From: Desulfurococcaceae archaeon AG1
Lineage (GTDB): Archaea; Thermoproteota; Thermoprotei_A; Sulfolobales; AG1
Direction: 5' to 3'
Assembly: GCA_003116855.1 (NCBI GenBank)
Contig: BEWT01000010.1
Span: 33,329-97,328, forward strand
DNA: 64,000 bases
Part shown: positions 42,177 to 50,709 of the stretch, piece after piece
Layout of the letters: the number at the start of each line of letters is the position of its first letter
Numbering within the stretch: the stretch's first letter is position 1
Position numbers and translations under genes: made by a program
The notes under the pieces: model-generated
The model's database searches: none
What the model was told of the DNA's origin: nothing
The model's input: only the letters and a program-made list of their open reading frames with translations

Positions 42177-45032
42177 TTAATCCCAGTATTTTTTAGTAGA
42201 TATATAGGTTTTTTCCTTCTCAAGGATCTTTAGATACATATCTGTATCACTGATCGAGGAAGATAATATATCCCTAGCCGTCTCCGGACCTATACCCCTA
42301 CCCATCATTACCAGAACAGCTTTTTTACCATATGTAGCAACAAGATCCGCAGACCTTCTAAGAAGATCCACCACCTTCTTCTCATCATCGCTGAGCGCCC
42401 TCGGATCCTTCAAGACCCTGGGATCCTTAGCGATCCTCCTAACAAGATCCCTAGCCCCCTCATAGCCATATTTATTGACACCAAGGAATACGGAGCCGCA
42501 TGATGGGCATGAAAGACTTTCGGGGAGATCCTTTACCCTCCTATTCTCAGAATATCCACACATTATACATACTAGCTGTGCCTCTTTCTCCTCCAATCTC
42601 CTCTTAACCAGCTCGGCAGCAAGATCTGTTGGTATTGACTGACTCCTAACCCTCTCAAAGCCCGATACACCCCTATAGATCTCTTCTCCAAGAGGGGTTG
42701 GCTCCGCAAGATCCAGGGTAACTATCCTTATATCGCTCCTCTTAATACCTCTAAGCATCTCTAGAAGGGAATCTATATCGAGCTCCTCGTGAACCATATC
42801 TCCTATAGCCTCTTCATTAACCACTGTTCCCTCAAGGTACTTCACATACTTCATAGCCTCGTCAAAAGATACATCTTTATCCATCAACCCCATTTTCTTA
42901 GCCGCTGCAACCATGTACCATTTATAAGCACCGCTAGACCTTGCTGCGTTAATAACCCTCGAGATAACCTCATCCTCGCTCTCCCACGAGCTGAGAAGCC
43001 TCTCTAGATCCCTTAGAGAGAGGCTCCTAGTCGATGCTAGTATAAGTGCATAGGGCGTAGCCCTATAGGATATTAGAGGACCGGTGAAGCTCGATATATA
43101 GAGACCAAGGGTCTCATTACCCCTAGACCCTAGACATGTGTGAATCACAGCTATGCTTAACCCAGGCTCTCTCCAACCCTCTATAAGGATAAGCCTCTCC
43201 CCCGGTAATGGGTATCCACGTGATATGTGGCTATTAATCAGGCTGGAAAGTCTCTCAAAAGACCCTTGATCCATAGGATACGTAGAGATAACCTTAGAAC
43301 TGTTCTTTCCACTCATGGCTATTAGTTTGAAGAGGCTGCAAACCTCCCTAGCTATCCTTCTATCAACAGGGATCTGCTGCCCTATCCACTTAGGTATAGA
43401 GCCTTCTATGCTCTCCACATGCTCCACATAGATCTTCTCACCCTCTATCTCGAGAACCCTCCATATAGAGCCGCCAAGCACTATAGCAACACCTGGGGAG
43501 ATCTCTTTTGCAACGAACCTCTCGTCAAGCTCCCCTATAATCCTGTTGCTCATAAGATCAACAACCTCGTAGTTCTTAGTATCAACTATCATGGTCACGC
43601 TATAATAGTAACGCCTAGTCCTCCTCCCCTTTCTAAGGATCTTTCTCCCCTGATTCTCAGCAACACTGATAACACCTATATCTCTGAGGAATTCTACCAC
43701 CCTCTCTACCACTTGGGCTTCTAGCTCTCTAAAGCAATACGCCCTAGATAGTGTATCGATGATCTCGTCTATAGAGATCTCATCATATTCGAGAACCAAG
43801 CCAGCGATCTGGTGGGCCAGGACGTCCAGAGGGTTCTTACGGATCTTTATCCTCTCTATCCCCCTATGCTGATTGCTAGAGCAAGTCCTCCTAGCTATTA
43901 CAACGCTCTCAGCAAGATCATATATATTCTCGCTAGCTATTATATAGCCTTTCGATACAAGATCCTCCCTATGACCGCTCCTACCTATTCTCTGAACCAT
44001 TTTGAGAGCCTGGCGTGGGGACATGTACTGGATAATAGTATCTATACTACCAACATCTATCCCTAGCTCGAGGCTTGATGTAGCAACCACAGATTTTAAC
44101 TCTCCCTCTCTAAGCCCTCTCTCGATCTCCTCCCTTGTAGTTCTTGATAGGGAACCGTGGTGCACGCCAACGGCTAAGCCTCTTCTTCTTAGCTCTGCTC
44201 CTAGTCTTTCAGCCTGATCCCTGGTGTTGGTGAATATGATCACGGTACCGCTCGTGTTCCTAACGATCTCTTCGATCTTCGAGATCCTTGAGGCGAAGAA
44301 AGGATCGGAACCATCACCACCAGGATCAACACTACCTGGGAGAGGGCTTATAACAGAAACCTCGCAGGGTTTGCTACTACTATCGATTATTATCTCTACA
44401 CTAGATAGAGATCCTGCTAGGAAGAGAGCCGCATCACCCGGATTACCTATGGTGCCTGATAAACCGATCCTCATAAACCTTGGCGAGTATCTCTTAAGCC
44501 TCTCGAGAGCCGATATAAGCTCTGCTCCTCTCTCGCTCCCCATGAGCTCGTGTACCTCGTCGACAATCACATAGCCTATGCTGGCTAGGTGTTGCCTGAG
44601 ATCCTTGTTAACTATTATATACTGGAGAGTCTCAGGAGTCGTTATAATCATAGTCGGTGGAGAGCCAGCGATCCTCCTCCTAGAGCTCTGGGGAGTATCT
44701 CCGTGGAGTACTCCGAGAGAGAATCCGAGGGATTGGAAGAGCTTCTCAAGCCTATTCCTAAGATCCCTGTTAAGAGCCCTCAGAGGAGTTATATATAATA
44801 TCTGGAGACCTCTAACCCCGCTATCAAGGATCCTTGAGATTACTGGGAACAGAACAGCTTCGGTCTTACCACTCCCGGTGGGAGCGATCACTATAGAGTG
44901 CTTCTTAGTTCTAAGTAGAATAGGTATAGCCTTCCTCTGTATCCTCGTGGGCTTCTCATAACCCAGCCTCTTTATTGCTTGTCTTAACACGGGGTTGAGA
45001 AGATCAAATACATTGTTAGGATCCATACCCAA
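42177..45032 (-). CDS. Lhr-family helicase with C-terminal zinc-ribbon (second of two)
   Basis: A 951-residue SF2 helicase. Motifs are TRIQRKAIP, Walker A APTGSGKTEA, TPLRALNRDLRNRL, DEVHEL, LSGTIGNP, SSLELGIDVGSID and QRIGRSGHR, followed by a winged-helix region and a long Lhr-type C-terminus. Unlike the first Lhr protein, it carries a zinc ribbon near residues 827-857: CIMCGYSENRRV and then CPSCGSVFLG. The family opens forked DNA or RNA-DNA duplexes in repair. Downstream genes in transcription order would be none; upstream on the same strand lie rpo13, uracil-DNA glycosylase and a metallophosphoesterase. A link of Lhr with phosphoesterases and glycosylases is known in bacteria, so a repair neighbourhood is plausible. 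Confidence 0.91.
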   Translation of the reverse strand: MGMDPNNVFDLLNPVLRQAIKRLGYEKPTRIQRKAIPILLRTKKHSIVIAPTGSGKTEAVLFPVISRILDSGVRGLQILYITPLRALNRDLRNRLEKLFQSLGFSLGVLHGDTPQSSRRRIAGSPPTMIITTPETLQYIIVNKDLRQHLASIGYVIVDEVHELMGSERGAELISALERLKRYSPRFMRIGLSGTIGNPGDAALFLAGSLSSVEIIIDSSSKPCEVSVISPLPGSVDPGGDGSDPFFASRISKIEEIVRNTSGTVIIFTNTRDQAERLGAELRRRGLAVGVHHGSLSRTTREEIERGLREGELKSVVATSSLELGIDVGSIDTIIQYMSPRQALKMVQRIGRSGHREDLVSKGYIIASENIYDLAESVVIARRTCSSNQHRGIERIKIRKNPLDVLAHQIAGLVLEYDEISIDEIIDTLSRAYCFRELEAQVVERVVEFLRDIGVISVAENQGRKILRKGRRTRRYYYSVTMIVDTKNYEVVDLMSNRIIGELDERFVAKEISPGVAIVLGGSIWRVLEIEGEKIYVEHVESIEGSIPKWIGQQIPVDRRIAREVCSLFKLIAMSGKNSSKVISTYPMDQGSFERLSSLINSHISRGYPLPGERLILIEGWREPGLSIAVIHTCLGSRGNETLGLYISSFTGPLISYRATPYALILASTRSLSLRDLERLLSSWESEDEVISRVINAARSSGAYKWYMVAAAKKMGLMDKDVSFDEAMKYVKYLEGTVVNEEAIGDMVHEELDIDSLLEMLRGIKRSDIRIVTLDLAEPTPLGEEIYRGVSGFERVRSQSIPTDLAAELVKRRLEEKEAQLVCIMCGYSENRRVKDLPESLSCPSCGSVFLGVNKYGYEGARDLVRRIAKDPRVLKDPRALSDDEKKVVDLLRRSADLVATYGKKAVLVMMGRGIGPETARDILSSSISDTDMYLKILEKEKTYISTKKYWD

Positions 45033-45140
45033 GATCTCGATCCTCGTTAGCCATAGAGATGCGCTGTTTTACCATTATATCTAGGCATAATGGTATAGTG
45101 ATAAAATCCATATGAGATCCTGTAGGAGGTATCAATAACA

Positions 45141-45464
45141 CTAGCCCTTTGACTTCTTCTTAGACGTCTTCTTCTGCACCTTAGCCTTCTTAGTCTCCTC
45201 CTCAACCTCTTCCTCTTCTTCCTCAACACCTTTTACAGGTGTGGAGATCCTGTTTAGAAGCTTTTTTGCATCCTCAACATCTATCCTGCCAGAGACCACT
45301 GAATCCCAGATCTCTGTTACATGGATCATTGTGTTAATTTGATCCAATCCTAGGAGGAGATCTGAAGCCTCAACCTCAGCCTCAGCCTCCTCAGTAGTAG
45401 TCTCTTCCACGCCCTCCTCTAGTTCTTCAATCTCCTCCTCCACCTCTTCCCTCTCCCTACTCAA
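45141..45464 (-). CDS. rpo13: DNA-directed RNA polymerase subunit Rpo13
   Basis: A 107-residue protein with an acidic N-terminus (EEVEEEIEELEEGVEETTTE), a helix-turn-helix core and a lysine-rich tail. The core INTMIHVTEIWDSVVSGRID then VEDAKKLLNRIS matches the Sulfolobus Rpo13 core, which has the pattern TEIWDxxxxGKIxVDEAKxLF. The KKTSKKKSKG end also matches Rpo13's basic C-terminus, which contacts downstream DNA in the polymerase. This subunit is known only from part of the Crenarchaea, so it helps place the organism. It would be missed by length or composition filters because of low complexity. Confidence 0.85.
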   Translation of the reverse strand: MSREREEVEEEIEELEEGVEETTTEEAEAEVEASDLLLGLDQINTMIHVTEIWDSVVSGRIDVEDAKKLLNRISTPVKGVEEEEEEVEEETKKAKVQKKTSKKKSKG

Positions 45465-45532
45465 GGATGAGCCTCACCAAAATCATAGATTACTAGTGAT
45501 GCTTATTAGCTAAAACGATATTCCAGCAATAC

Positions 45533-46210
45533 TCATAGCTTCATATAGTCTAGAAGAGTCTTTTTTCCTCCTTTTTTCTCTTCCTTCTCTTCTGAAGATC
45601 TTTTAGAACCCTTTATCCTAGCCAGCTCCTCTACAGCTATCCTTAGATCTGCTTTAAGATCCTCCATATTCCCCTTATTCCTGAGGATCGCTGCGGGATG
45701 GTAAGTAGGGATCAACGAGATCTTTATCCCCAGCATATCACCCCTATATATATTACCCCTCATCCTGGTTACACCAAGCCATCTAATCCCCATCCTTGAG
45801 GCAACCCATTCCCCAGCAACGCTTCCCAGGGTTACTATAACTTTCGGGCGTATCATGAGGATCTGTGATTCTAGATAGAGGGAGCATGACTCTATCTCAT
45901 CCCTAGCCGGTTGCCTATTATTAGGCGGTCTACACTTAACCACATTTGTTATATATAGATCGCTTCTCTTTAAACCTATATCCTCCAAAACACTATCGAG
46001 AAGCTTGCCAGCAGCCCCCACGAATGGTAGCCCCAGCTCGTCCTCTGTAGCCCCGGGCGCCTCTCCTATAAGCATGATCTCAGCATCTCTCTTACCATCG
46101 CCAGGTACGGCTTTTCTCCTAGACATATGGAGCCTGCATTTCGTGCATGATAATATATCTTCTACCAGGATATCCCATGATTTATAATGACTAGCCAATG
46201 TGAACCCCAA
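45533..46210 (-). CDS. Uracil-DNA glycosylase, family 4
   Basis: A 4Fe-4S uracil-DNA glycosylase that removes deaminated cytosine from DNA. The 225 residues carry the cluster ligands Cys22 and Cys25 in SCTKCRLH, Cys93 in VVKCRPPNNRQP and Cys109 in IESCSLYL, the catalytic GEAPGATEDELGLPFVG and the late HPAAILRNKG. The C-terminus has a charged linker, then KKTLLDYMKL, which looks like a PIP box (Q/K-x-x-L/I-x-x-aromatic) for binding PCNA, as reported for crenarchaeal UDGs. It is on the same strand as rpo13 and the Lhr helicase, with 68 nt to rpo13. Confidence 0.95.
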   Translation of the reverse strand: MGFTLASHYKSWDILVEDILSCTKCRLHMSRRKAVPGDGKRDAEIMLIGEAPGATEDELGLPFVGAAGKLLDSVLEDIGLKRSDLYITNVVKCRPPNNRQPARDEIESCSLYLESQILMIRPKVIVTLGSVAGEWVASRMGIRWLGVTRMRGNIYRGDMLGIKISLIPTYHPAAILRNKGNMEDLKADLRIAVEELARIKGSKRSSEEKEEKKGGKKTLLDYMKL

Positions 46211-46263
46211 TACTGGCTCGGTACAGATTAATATATAATTGAGAGATACTCGGTATAGCTTTG

Positions 46264-46926
46264 TTAGATGAGATCCTGTATATAGCCTAGTGCTGGGAGC
46301 TCAAAGATCCCGTCTCCCCTGGCTAGGATATATGGCTTGGCATTCTCTATATCGCCATAAGCCCTGGTTATTGGTGATAGATAGTTACCCCTGATCGTAG
46401 TTACTGGAGAGCCCGCTTGATAGCTCCCTGAGGCTGGCATTATAAGCCCCTTTATATTCTTACCACCCACGCTTAACGGCATCTCTAGGAAGCAGGGGAA
46501 CTTGGCTATCTTCCCAAGCCTATCCCTTATCGATATGCTTGGATGCTCATGCCCATAGATGATAACCTCTGTATCTTTTATAACACCCTCATCAACTACA
46601 TTCTCTAACCCTTGATGTCCATGGATTATCAAGAATCCCCCAACCTTATAGTAGGGTTTTGGCTCTACACCGTATTTCGATGTCACTATAGATGCATAGT
46701 TATCATGATTACCTCTTACAAAGATCACCTCGGAGTTCTTTTTCTTCAGAAAAGATAGAACCTCCTCGATCTCTCTCCTCTCCTGCACACCAAGCTTCTC
46801 GAATCTGTGTTTCAGATCCCCAGCTATTATTATCAGCCCTATATCAAGCATACTGAACGCCGTCTCGAGATCCTGTATGAGTTGTTTAAGCTGCCCCCTA
46901 GGTAGATATAGACCAGCCTCCCCCAT
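46264..46926 (-). CDS. Metallophosphoesterase, N-terminus displaced by a probable frameshift
   Basis: A calcineurin-like phosphoesterase of the small archaeal/bacterial type found beside DNA ligases and Lhr helicases. From the ATG at 46926 the chain shows GLYLPRGQLKQLIQDLE, IIIAGDLKHRF (motif II), VRGNHDNYA (motif III), IIHGHQG and IYGHEHPS (later His motifs). The first metal motif DxH is missing from this frame's start, but lies just upstream in the same frame as IADTHLGFEEAM (46927-46956). No ATG, GTG or TTG precedes it before an in-frame stop. The real start is probably ATG 47057-47059, one G out of frame (see next entry). If the frameshift is true, the enzyme would lack motif I and be inactive. 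Confidence 0.8.
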   Translation of the reverse strand: MGEAGLYLPRGQLKQLIQDLETAFSMLDIGLIIIAGDLKHRFEKLGVQERREIEEVLSFLKKKNSEVIFVRGNHDNYASIVTSKYGVEPKPYYKVGGFLIIHGHQGLENVVDEGVIKDTEVIIYGHEHPSISIRDRLGKIAKFPCFLEMPLSVGGKNIKGLIMPASGSYQAGSPVTTIRGNYLSPITRAYGDIENAKPYILARGDGIFELPALGYIQDLI

Positions 46927-47059
46927 AGCCTCTTCAAAGCCCAGGTGGGTGTCAGCTATGACTAGAGCTCTCCACCTCCTTAGATAAGCGAAAGGCGTGT
47001 CTACAACTAGCTCTAATCCTGGGTATATCTCCAGAACCCTCCCCCTCTAGAATCACCAT
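46927..47059 (-). other. 5' coding part of the metallophosphoesterase gene in a shifted frame
   Basis: Read on the minus strand, ATG (47057-47059) begins MVILEGEG with GGTGATT overlapping it. Dropping one G in the run agagggggaggg joins this to VLEIYPGLELVVDTPFAYL and RRWRALVIADTHLGFEEAM, which leads in frame into the ORF at 46926. The joined N-terminus fits the family, which normally starts with a short strand region and then VADLHLGYE. So the gene appears to be 46264-47059 with one extra G near 47040-47047: a sequencing error, a true mutation, or a programmed shift. Confidence 0.7.
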
Positions 47060-47119
47060 TGCTTTGAGAAATAATATCCCTTTAACCGGTAATACGGGTT
47101 TAGATATCTCAAGAGATGG

Positions 47120-47644
47120 TCAGCATTTAAGCCTATATAGCTTGATACACTTGCTAAAGCTCTCATCAGCCTTTCTAAGAGTATCTATCACTATTGGGAG
47201 CACTTTTTTAATAACATGTGACTGTCTCCCCGCCTCTCTATAATCGTTATACGGGATCTCTATCGAGTATCCCTTCAGCAGGATCCTCACATAGCTTGGT
47301 CCAAGCACCAAGCCCCCCTCCTCCCTCAGTATCCCCAGCTCTCCATTCTTGAAAGATATAGCTATATCGCTCCCAACCTTCGAGATCGAGGTAACATTAT
47401 CTGTGCTAACAATACTCCATCTACCGTCACATATATACCCAAAGCCCTTAATTCCCCTAGAGCTTGAGAGACAAAGCCCTTTCTCAATAACCTTCTCACT
47501 ATAGCTTATCACCTCTTTAATCGACCCTATAACCGATAGTTCTGAAACCTTTGCTGAGGAGCCTGCCTTCTCGATACCGTCTTCGAGATTTTTCAAAGAT
47601 AGTTTTAGGAAGCCCAGCAGGTCTTGGGGCATCTTTATACACAC
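47120..47644 (-). CDS. Conserved-looking protein of unknown function
   Basis: A 174-residue protein I do not recognise. The N-terminal 55 residues are helical, the middle is beta-rich (ICDGRWSIVSTDNVTSISKV, FKNGELGILREEGGLVLGPS), and the C-terminus is a helix ending in CIKLYRLKC. No signal or membrane span. It lies about 60 nt upstream of the metallophosphoesterase start on the same strand and may be the first gene of that block. The Met at position 1 or 5 could be the start (MCIKM). TATA-like features upstream are weak. It is probably real because it covers nearly the whole interval and has no competing frame. Confidence 0.6.
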   Translation of the reverse strand: MCIKMPQDLLGFLKLSLKNLEDGIEKAGSSAKVSELSVIGSIKEVISYSEKVIEKGLCLSSSRGIKGFGYICDGRWSIVSTDNVTSISKVGSDIAISFKNGELGILREEGGLVLGPSYVRILLKGYSIEIPYNDYREAGRQSHVIKKVLPIVIDTLRKADESFSKCIKLYRLKC

Positions 47645-47919
47645 CTTTCACCCTATCTAAACACTGAGAGGATTTAAGCTCGTTGCTATAGGAATAACGC
47701 TGAGATTGATCAGTCCATGGATCATCCGGCTTGGCCTAGGATTAACCAATAACAAGGATCTTTTTCAGACCTGCGCGGGCTCCGCATCACTACGGCCCTT
47801 TCGAGCCTCATCATCAATCTAGATACCCTTCGGAGCTATATATCGCCTTAACCAGATTAGTACATATGTAAACATACGATATATAATAATACCTCTGAAG
47901 GATTAATAATCCAGGGATT

Positions 47920-48966
47920 ATGAGCGTCTCTCACGAGGAGGAGAGAAGGATCCAGGAGATTAGGGGCTCATATGTTCTATATCTACCAAAGGAGTGGTGC
48001 AAAGCCCACGGCGTTGAGAAGGGCTCGAGGGTTCTGATCAGGAGGGTTGGGTCTAAACTCATAATAGAGCCCTCCCACGCTCCACGCCTCAAGACATACT
48101 CTGATATAGATATGGATAACTATGACCCGATCTCACTAAAACATTTGTTAATAGCCCTCTATGTGTCAGGGGCTGAGCAGATAAAGCTCACATCAAAGAA
48201 GCCTCTTTCCCGAGATACCAAGAGACAGATCATGTCTATCTTGAAGCTCATGCCTGGTTTCAGCATATTCGACGAGGGTAGGAATTTCACAGTATTAAGA
48301 GAGGTAAGGAGGGGCTCTGGACTTGAAACTATTGTGAGAAGGGTGATAAACAACGCGAGATCCCTCTTCGAGCTGACCATATCATCATACTCAGAGCAGA
48401 ATGGTTTTACTGAGGAGCTTGAGGATCTCGATAACGAGATCACTGAGGAGCTTGAGGATCTCGATAACGAGATCGATGCTATTAGGAGGGAAGCCGAGAG
48501 GATCTTTAATATTATGCTCAGCAACCCGGAGATCGATAGAGATCCTAAGTATCTACAGAGATCATATGTTATGGTTCAAGTAGTAAGACTCATAGAGAGG
48601 ATTTCAGACCACCTAGTAGCTATAGCTAGACTTGGAAGTAATGTCGATAATGGCGATAAGGTTAAGATATACCTCGTGCTAAAAGATATGTATAAATACT
48701 ACGTGCTATTGGACGAGATACTCAGGACTGGTATCCAGGATCCCGATAGAAGGCAGAACGGCAAAGGAGAGAGGCTAGAGACACTTATGCCCTCTCTCGT
48801 GAATCTCATAGAGAGCAAAGAGAAGATCCACGAGAAGATCTATGGATTAGGACTTACCAGAGACATATCGGCTTACCATATAACGAGAATCTATGACTAT
48901 ATAACAGATATAGCTGAGTATCTGCTCGATATGGTTGCAATGTCTTCTTTCGTTAACTATATGTAG
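47920..48966 (+). CDS. AbrB-PhoU family regulator
   Basis: A 348-residue two-part protein. Residues about 8-55 form an AbrB/SpoVT swapped-hairpin DNA-binding domain: IQEIRGSYVLYLPKEWCKAH then GVEKGSRVLIRRVGSKLIIE. From about residue 120 come PhoU-like helical bundles, with VQVVRLIERISDHLVAIAR and the second bundle's IYDYITDIAEYLLDMVA carrying the PhoU metal-binding Asp/Glu pattern. Such archaeal AbrB-PhoU proteins are thought to control phosphate uptake genes; no pst genes lie near. A perfect 33-bp tandem duplication inside the gene repeats TEELEDLDNEI twice. The ATG is preceded by a TATA-like cgatatataataa (47878-47890). Confidence 0.88.
   Translation: MSVSHEEERRIQEIRGSYVLYLPKEWCKAHGVEKGSRVLIRRVGSKLIIEPSHAPRLKTYSDIDMDNYDPISLKHLLIALYVSGAEQIKLTSKKPLSRDTKRQIMSILKLMPGFSIFDEGRNFTVLREVRRGSGLETIVRRVINNARSLFELTISSYSEQNGFTEELEDLDNEITEELEDLDNEIDAIRREAERIFNIMLSNPEIDRDPKYLQRSYVMVQVVRLIERISDHLVAIARLGSNVDNGDKVKIYLVLKDMYKYYVLLDEILRTGIQDPDRRQNGKGERLETLMPSLVNLIESKEKIHEKIYGLGLTRDISAYHITRIYDYITDIAEYLLDMVAMSSFVNYM
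48409..48474 (+). repeat. Perfect 33-bp tandem duplication inside the AbrB-PhoU gene
   Basis: Two exact copies of a 33-bp unit (48409-48441 and 48442-48474), beginning actgaggagcttgagg and ending aacgagatc, repeat the 11 residues TEELEDLDNEI in frame. Identity at all third positions implies a recent duplication. It lengthens a coiled-coil linker by three helical turns. Confidence 0.95.
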
Positions 48967-48995
48967 ATATTCAGCGGGATTACAGCATTCAATGA

Positions 48996-50354
48996 TCACA
49001 TGTAATTACTTAGAGAGATCTCTCTGTCCTTTGCAACCGCTACGTAGAGACTTAGAAGTAGAAAGAGCATTGAAATCAGCAGCGGTATTGTGATCAAATT
49101 AGTTATAGACATAGGCCCCACAGATCTTATCTCGAACCACGGGTACTGGATAACATCGCCTAAAGTACATGTAACGCCACACACCACGCTCCTCGTTACT
49201 GCAGAGCCGTATCCATAGATCATCACGCCATTGTTATCATAACTAGCCCTAGCTGATATTGAGAATGGGACAGGAACGTTAAGTATAGTTACAGTTAGGC
49301 TTCTCCTAATATCCTCTGTAGAACCCCTACTCTCAGTGTTTATTAATATATTTGATGCTAGCAGCCTGTTAACAAGTATTCTCGAGGCATCATCAACAAT
49401 AGGGCTCATGCTAAAATCAGAAGACCCTCTAGTTACCAATAGAGTCGCCATAGAAGAGCTATAGGGAGGCTCGTTAGGACTGCTACCTATATTAACGCTA
49501 ACCGCATAGATCAGCTGGGATCTATCTATAGAGGTGCCTGAATAGTACGAGTATAGACTAACCCCCATGAGGGAGAGGATCGCTATGACCATCACAACCT
49601 TCGCACCCCTACCCAAACCCTCGCCCATCTCGGTGAAAATACTAAGCGTGTAGGAGAATGGGTGCTTCAACCTTGCCACAATATCTCTTCCCAATAACCA
49701 TGAGAGAGCAACTCCTGCGATGAAGCCGCCGGCATGTGCAAAGAAAGCAACACCACCGAGCCTGAGGTAGCCGTATAGAACCTGTACTGCGAACCAGAAG
49801 AGAAGGAATGTAGAAGCCCTGAAGGTTCCACATATAGGGAACGGTAGGAAGAGACACATGGCAAGAGGTGTTGCTGGGTATAGCATTAGATATGCTCCGA
49901 GAACACCGCTTATGGCTCCAGAAGCACCGACAGCGGGTATTGAGAGAGCTGATGCCCCCTGAAAACCCACAGATACTGTGTGGAGAAAGGCTGCCAGAAC
50001 CCCTGATACTATATATAGTGCCAAGAACCTTGAAACTCCCAGGATGCCCTCGACGCCCTTACCAAATATATATAGGAAATACATGTTGAAGAATATGTGC
50101 AGAGGATCTGCGTGGAGAAACATTGAGGTAAAGATCCTCATGATCCCTTGATCCGTTAGGAGATATGCTGGGATATAGCCATAGTTCCACAGAACATCGC
50201 TATTTATAGAAACAAATGAGTTCTTATATGTGGTAAGTATATAGATAACTACATTCGCCACTATAATGGATATAGTAGCTATGGGTCTTCTAAGCTCGGC
50301 TGAAGCAGCACCCATAGGTATACCCATGGCATGTGACAACTGCTGGCAGGGCAT
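48996..50354 (-). CDS. Rhomboid-family intramembrane serine protease with C-terminal extracytoplasmic domain
   Basis: A rhomboid protease of 452 residues. Six or seven N-terminal spans cover about residues 25-230. They include the HxxxN-like LHADPLHIFFNMYFLYIFG, the catalytic Ser in PAVGASGAISGVLGAYL (GxSG motif) and the catalytic His in FAHAGGFIAGVAL. After this comes a soluble region of about 180 residues (TSIDRSQLIYAVSVNIGSSP) and a final span near the C-terminus (LITIPLLISMLFLLLSLYVA). The extra domain is unlike bacterial GlpG and may bind substrates. The likely start is Met10 or Met14 (MGIPMGAASAELRRP) rather than MPCQQLSHA. Client proteins unknown. Confidence 0.9.
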   Translation of the reverse strand: MPCQQLSHAMGIPMGAASAELRRPIATISIIVANVVIYILTTYKNSFVSINSDVLWNYGYIPAYLLTDQGIMRIFTSMFLHADPLHIFFNMYFLYIFGKGVEGILGVSRFLALYIVSGVLAAFLHTVSVGFQGASALSIPAVGASGAISGVLGAYLMLYPATPLAMCLFLPFPICGTFRASTFLLFWFAVQVLYGYLRLGGVAFFAHAGGFIAGVALSWLLGRDIVARLKHPFSYTLSIFTEMGEGLGRGAKVVMVIAILSLMGVSLYSYYSGTSIDRSQLIYAVSVNIGSSPNEPPYSSSMATLLVTRGSSDFSMSPIVDDASRILVNRLLASNILINTESRGSTEDIRRSLTVTILNVPVPFSISARASYDNNGVMIYGYGSAVTRSVVCGVTCTLGDVIQYPWFEIRSVGPMSITNLITIPLLISMLFLLLSLYVAVAKDREISLSNYM

Positions 50355-50514
50355 CTACCCACATCCATTGAGATAGGGCAACGCAGGTTAAAAAACAATC
50401 TTGGGCAAAGAGCATTGGGATTTCATACCATTAATCAGTATAGAGCTATATCGACCGTTCTTTCCTTATACTTAACAATCTATTTGAGCACTAACATTGC
50501 TAGGTCTGTCGGTT

Positions 50515-50645
50515 AACCTTTATAGGTGGTAAGAGCAACATTCCAAGCTATGGGATGGTGATCTTCGAAAGTATATGGATTCCTGTTTTGCTATACTAAA
50601 ACAGCTTTTGAACCGCAGGGATAGAGATCCTGTGTAGGTAGGGCG
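50515..50645 (+). repeat. R1 element, degraded copy F
   Basis: This keeps three R1 blocks in order: aggtggtaagagcaacattccaag (first hairpin), gggatggtgatc, and gaaccgcaggg-atagagat-cctgtgtagg (third hairpin). The third stem is cgcagg (50614-50619) with cctgtg (50629-50634), including one G-U pair where copy A has G-C and copy C has A-U. The TATA region and last hairpin are not recognisable. It lies between rhomboid and tfb genes, both of which end near it. The rest of the gap (50355-50709) holds a second palindromic piece (ctgttttgctatactaaaacag near 50583-50604) and nothing else clear. Confidence 0.55.
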
Positions 50646-50709
50646 CAAGACCCTGAATAGCAGGGTAACTATAAATACTCAGAGACGCGCGGTGAGAGAA
50701 GATAGCAAC

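Noticed and set aside
47760..47830. GC-rich stretch gacctgcgcgggctccgcatc that might be a tRNA or small RNA
   Set aside because: No cloverleaf, no T-arm consensus and no repeat in the window.
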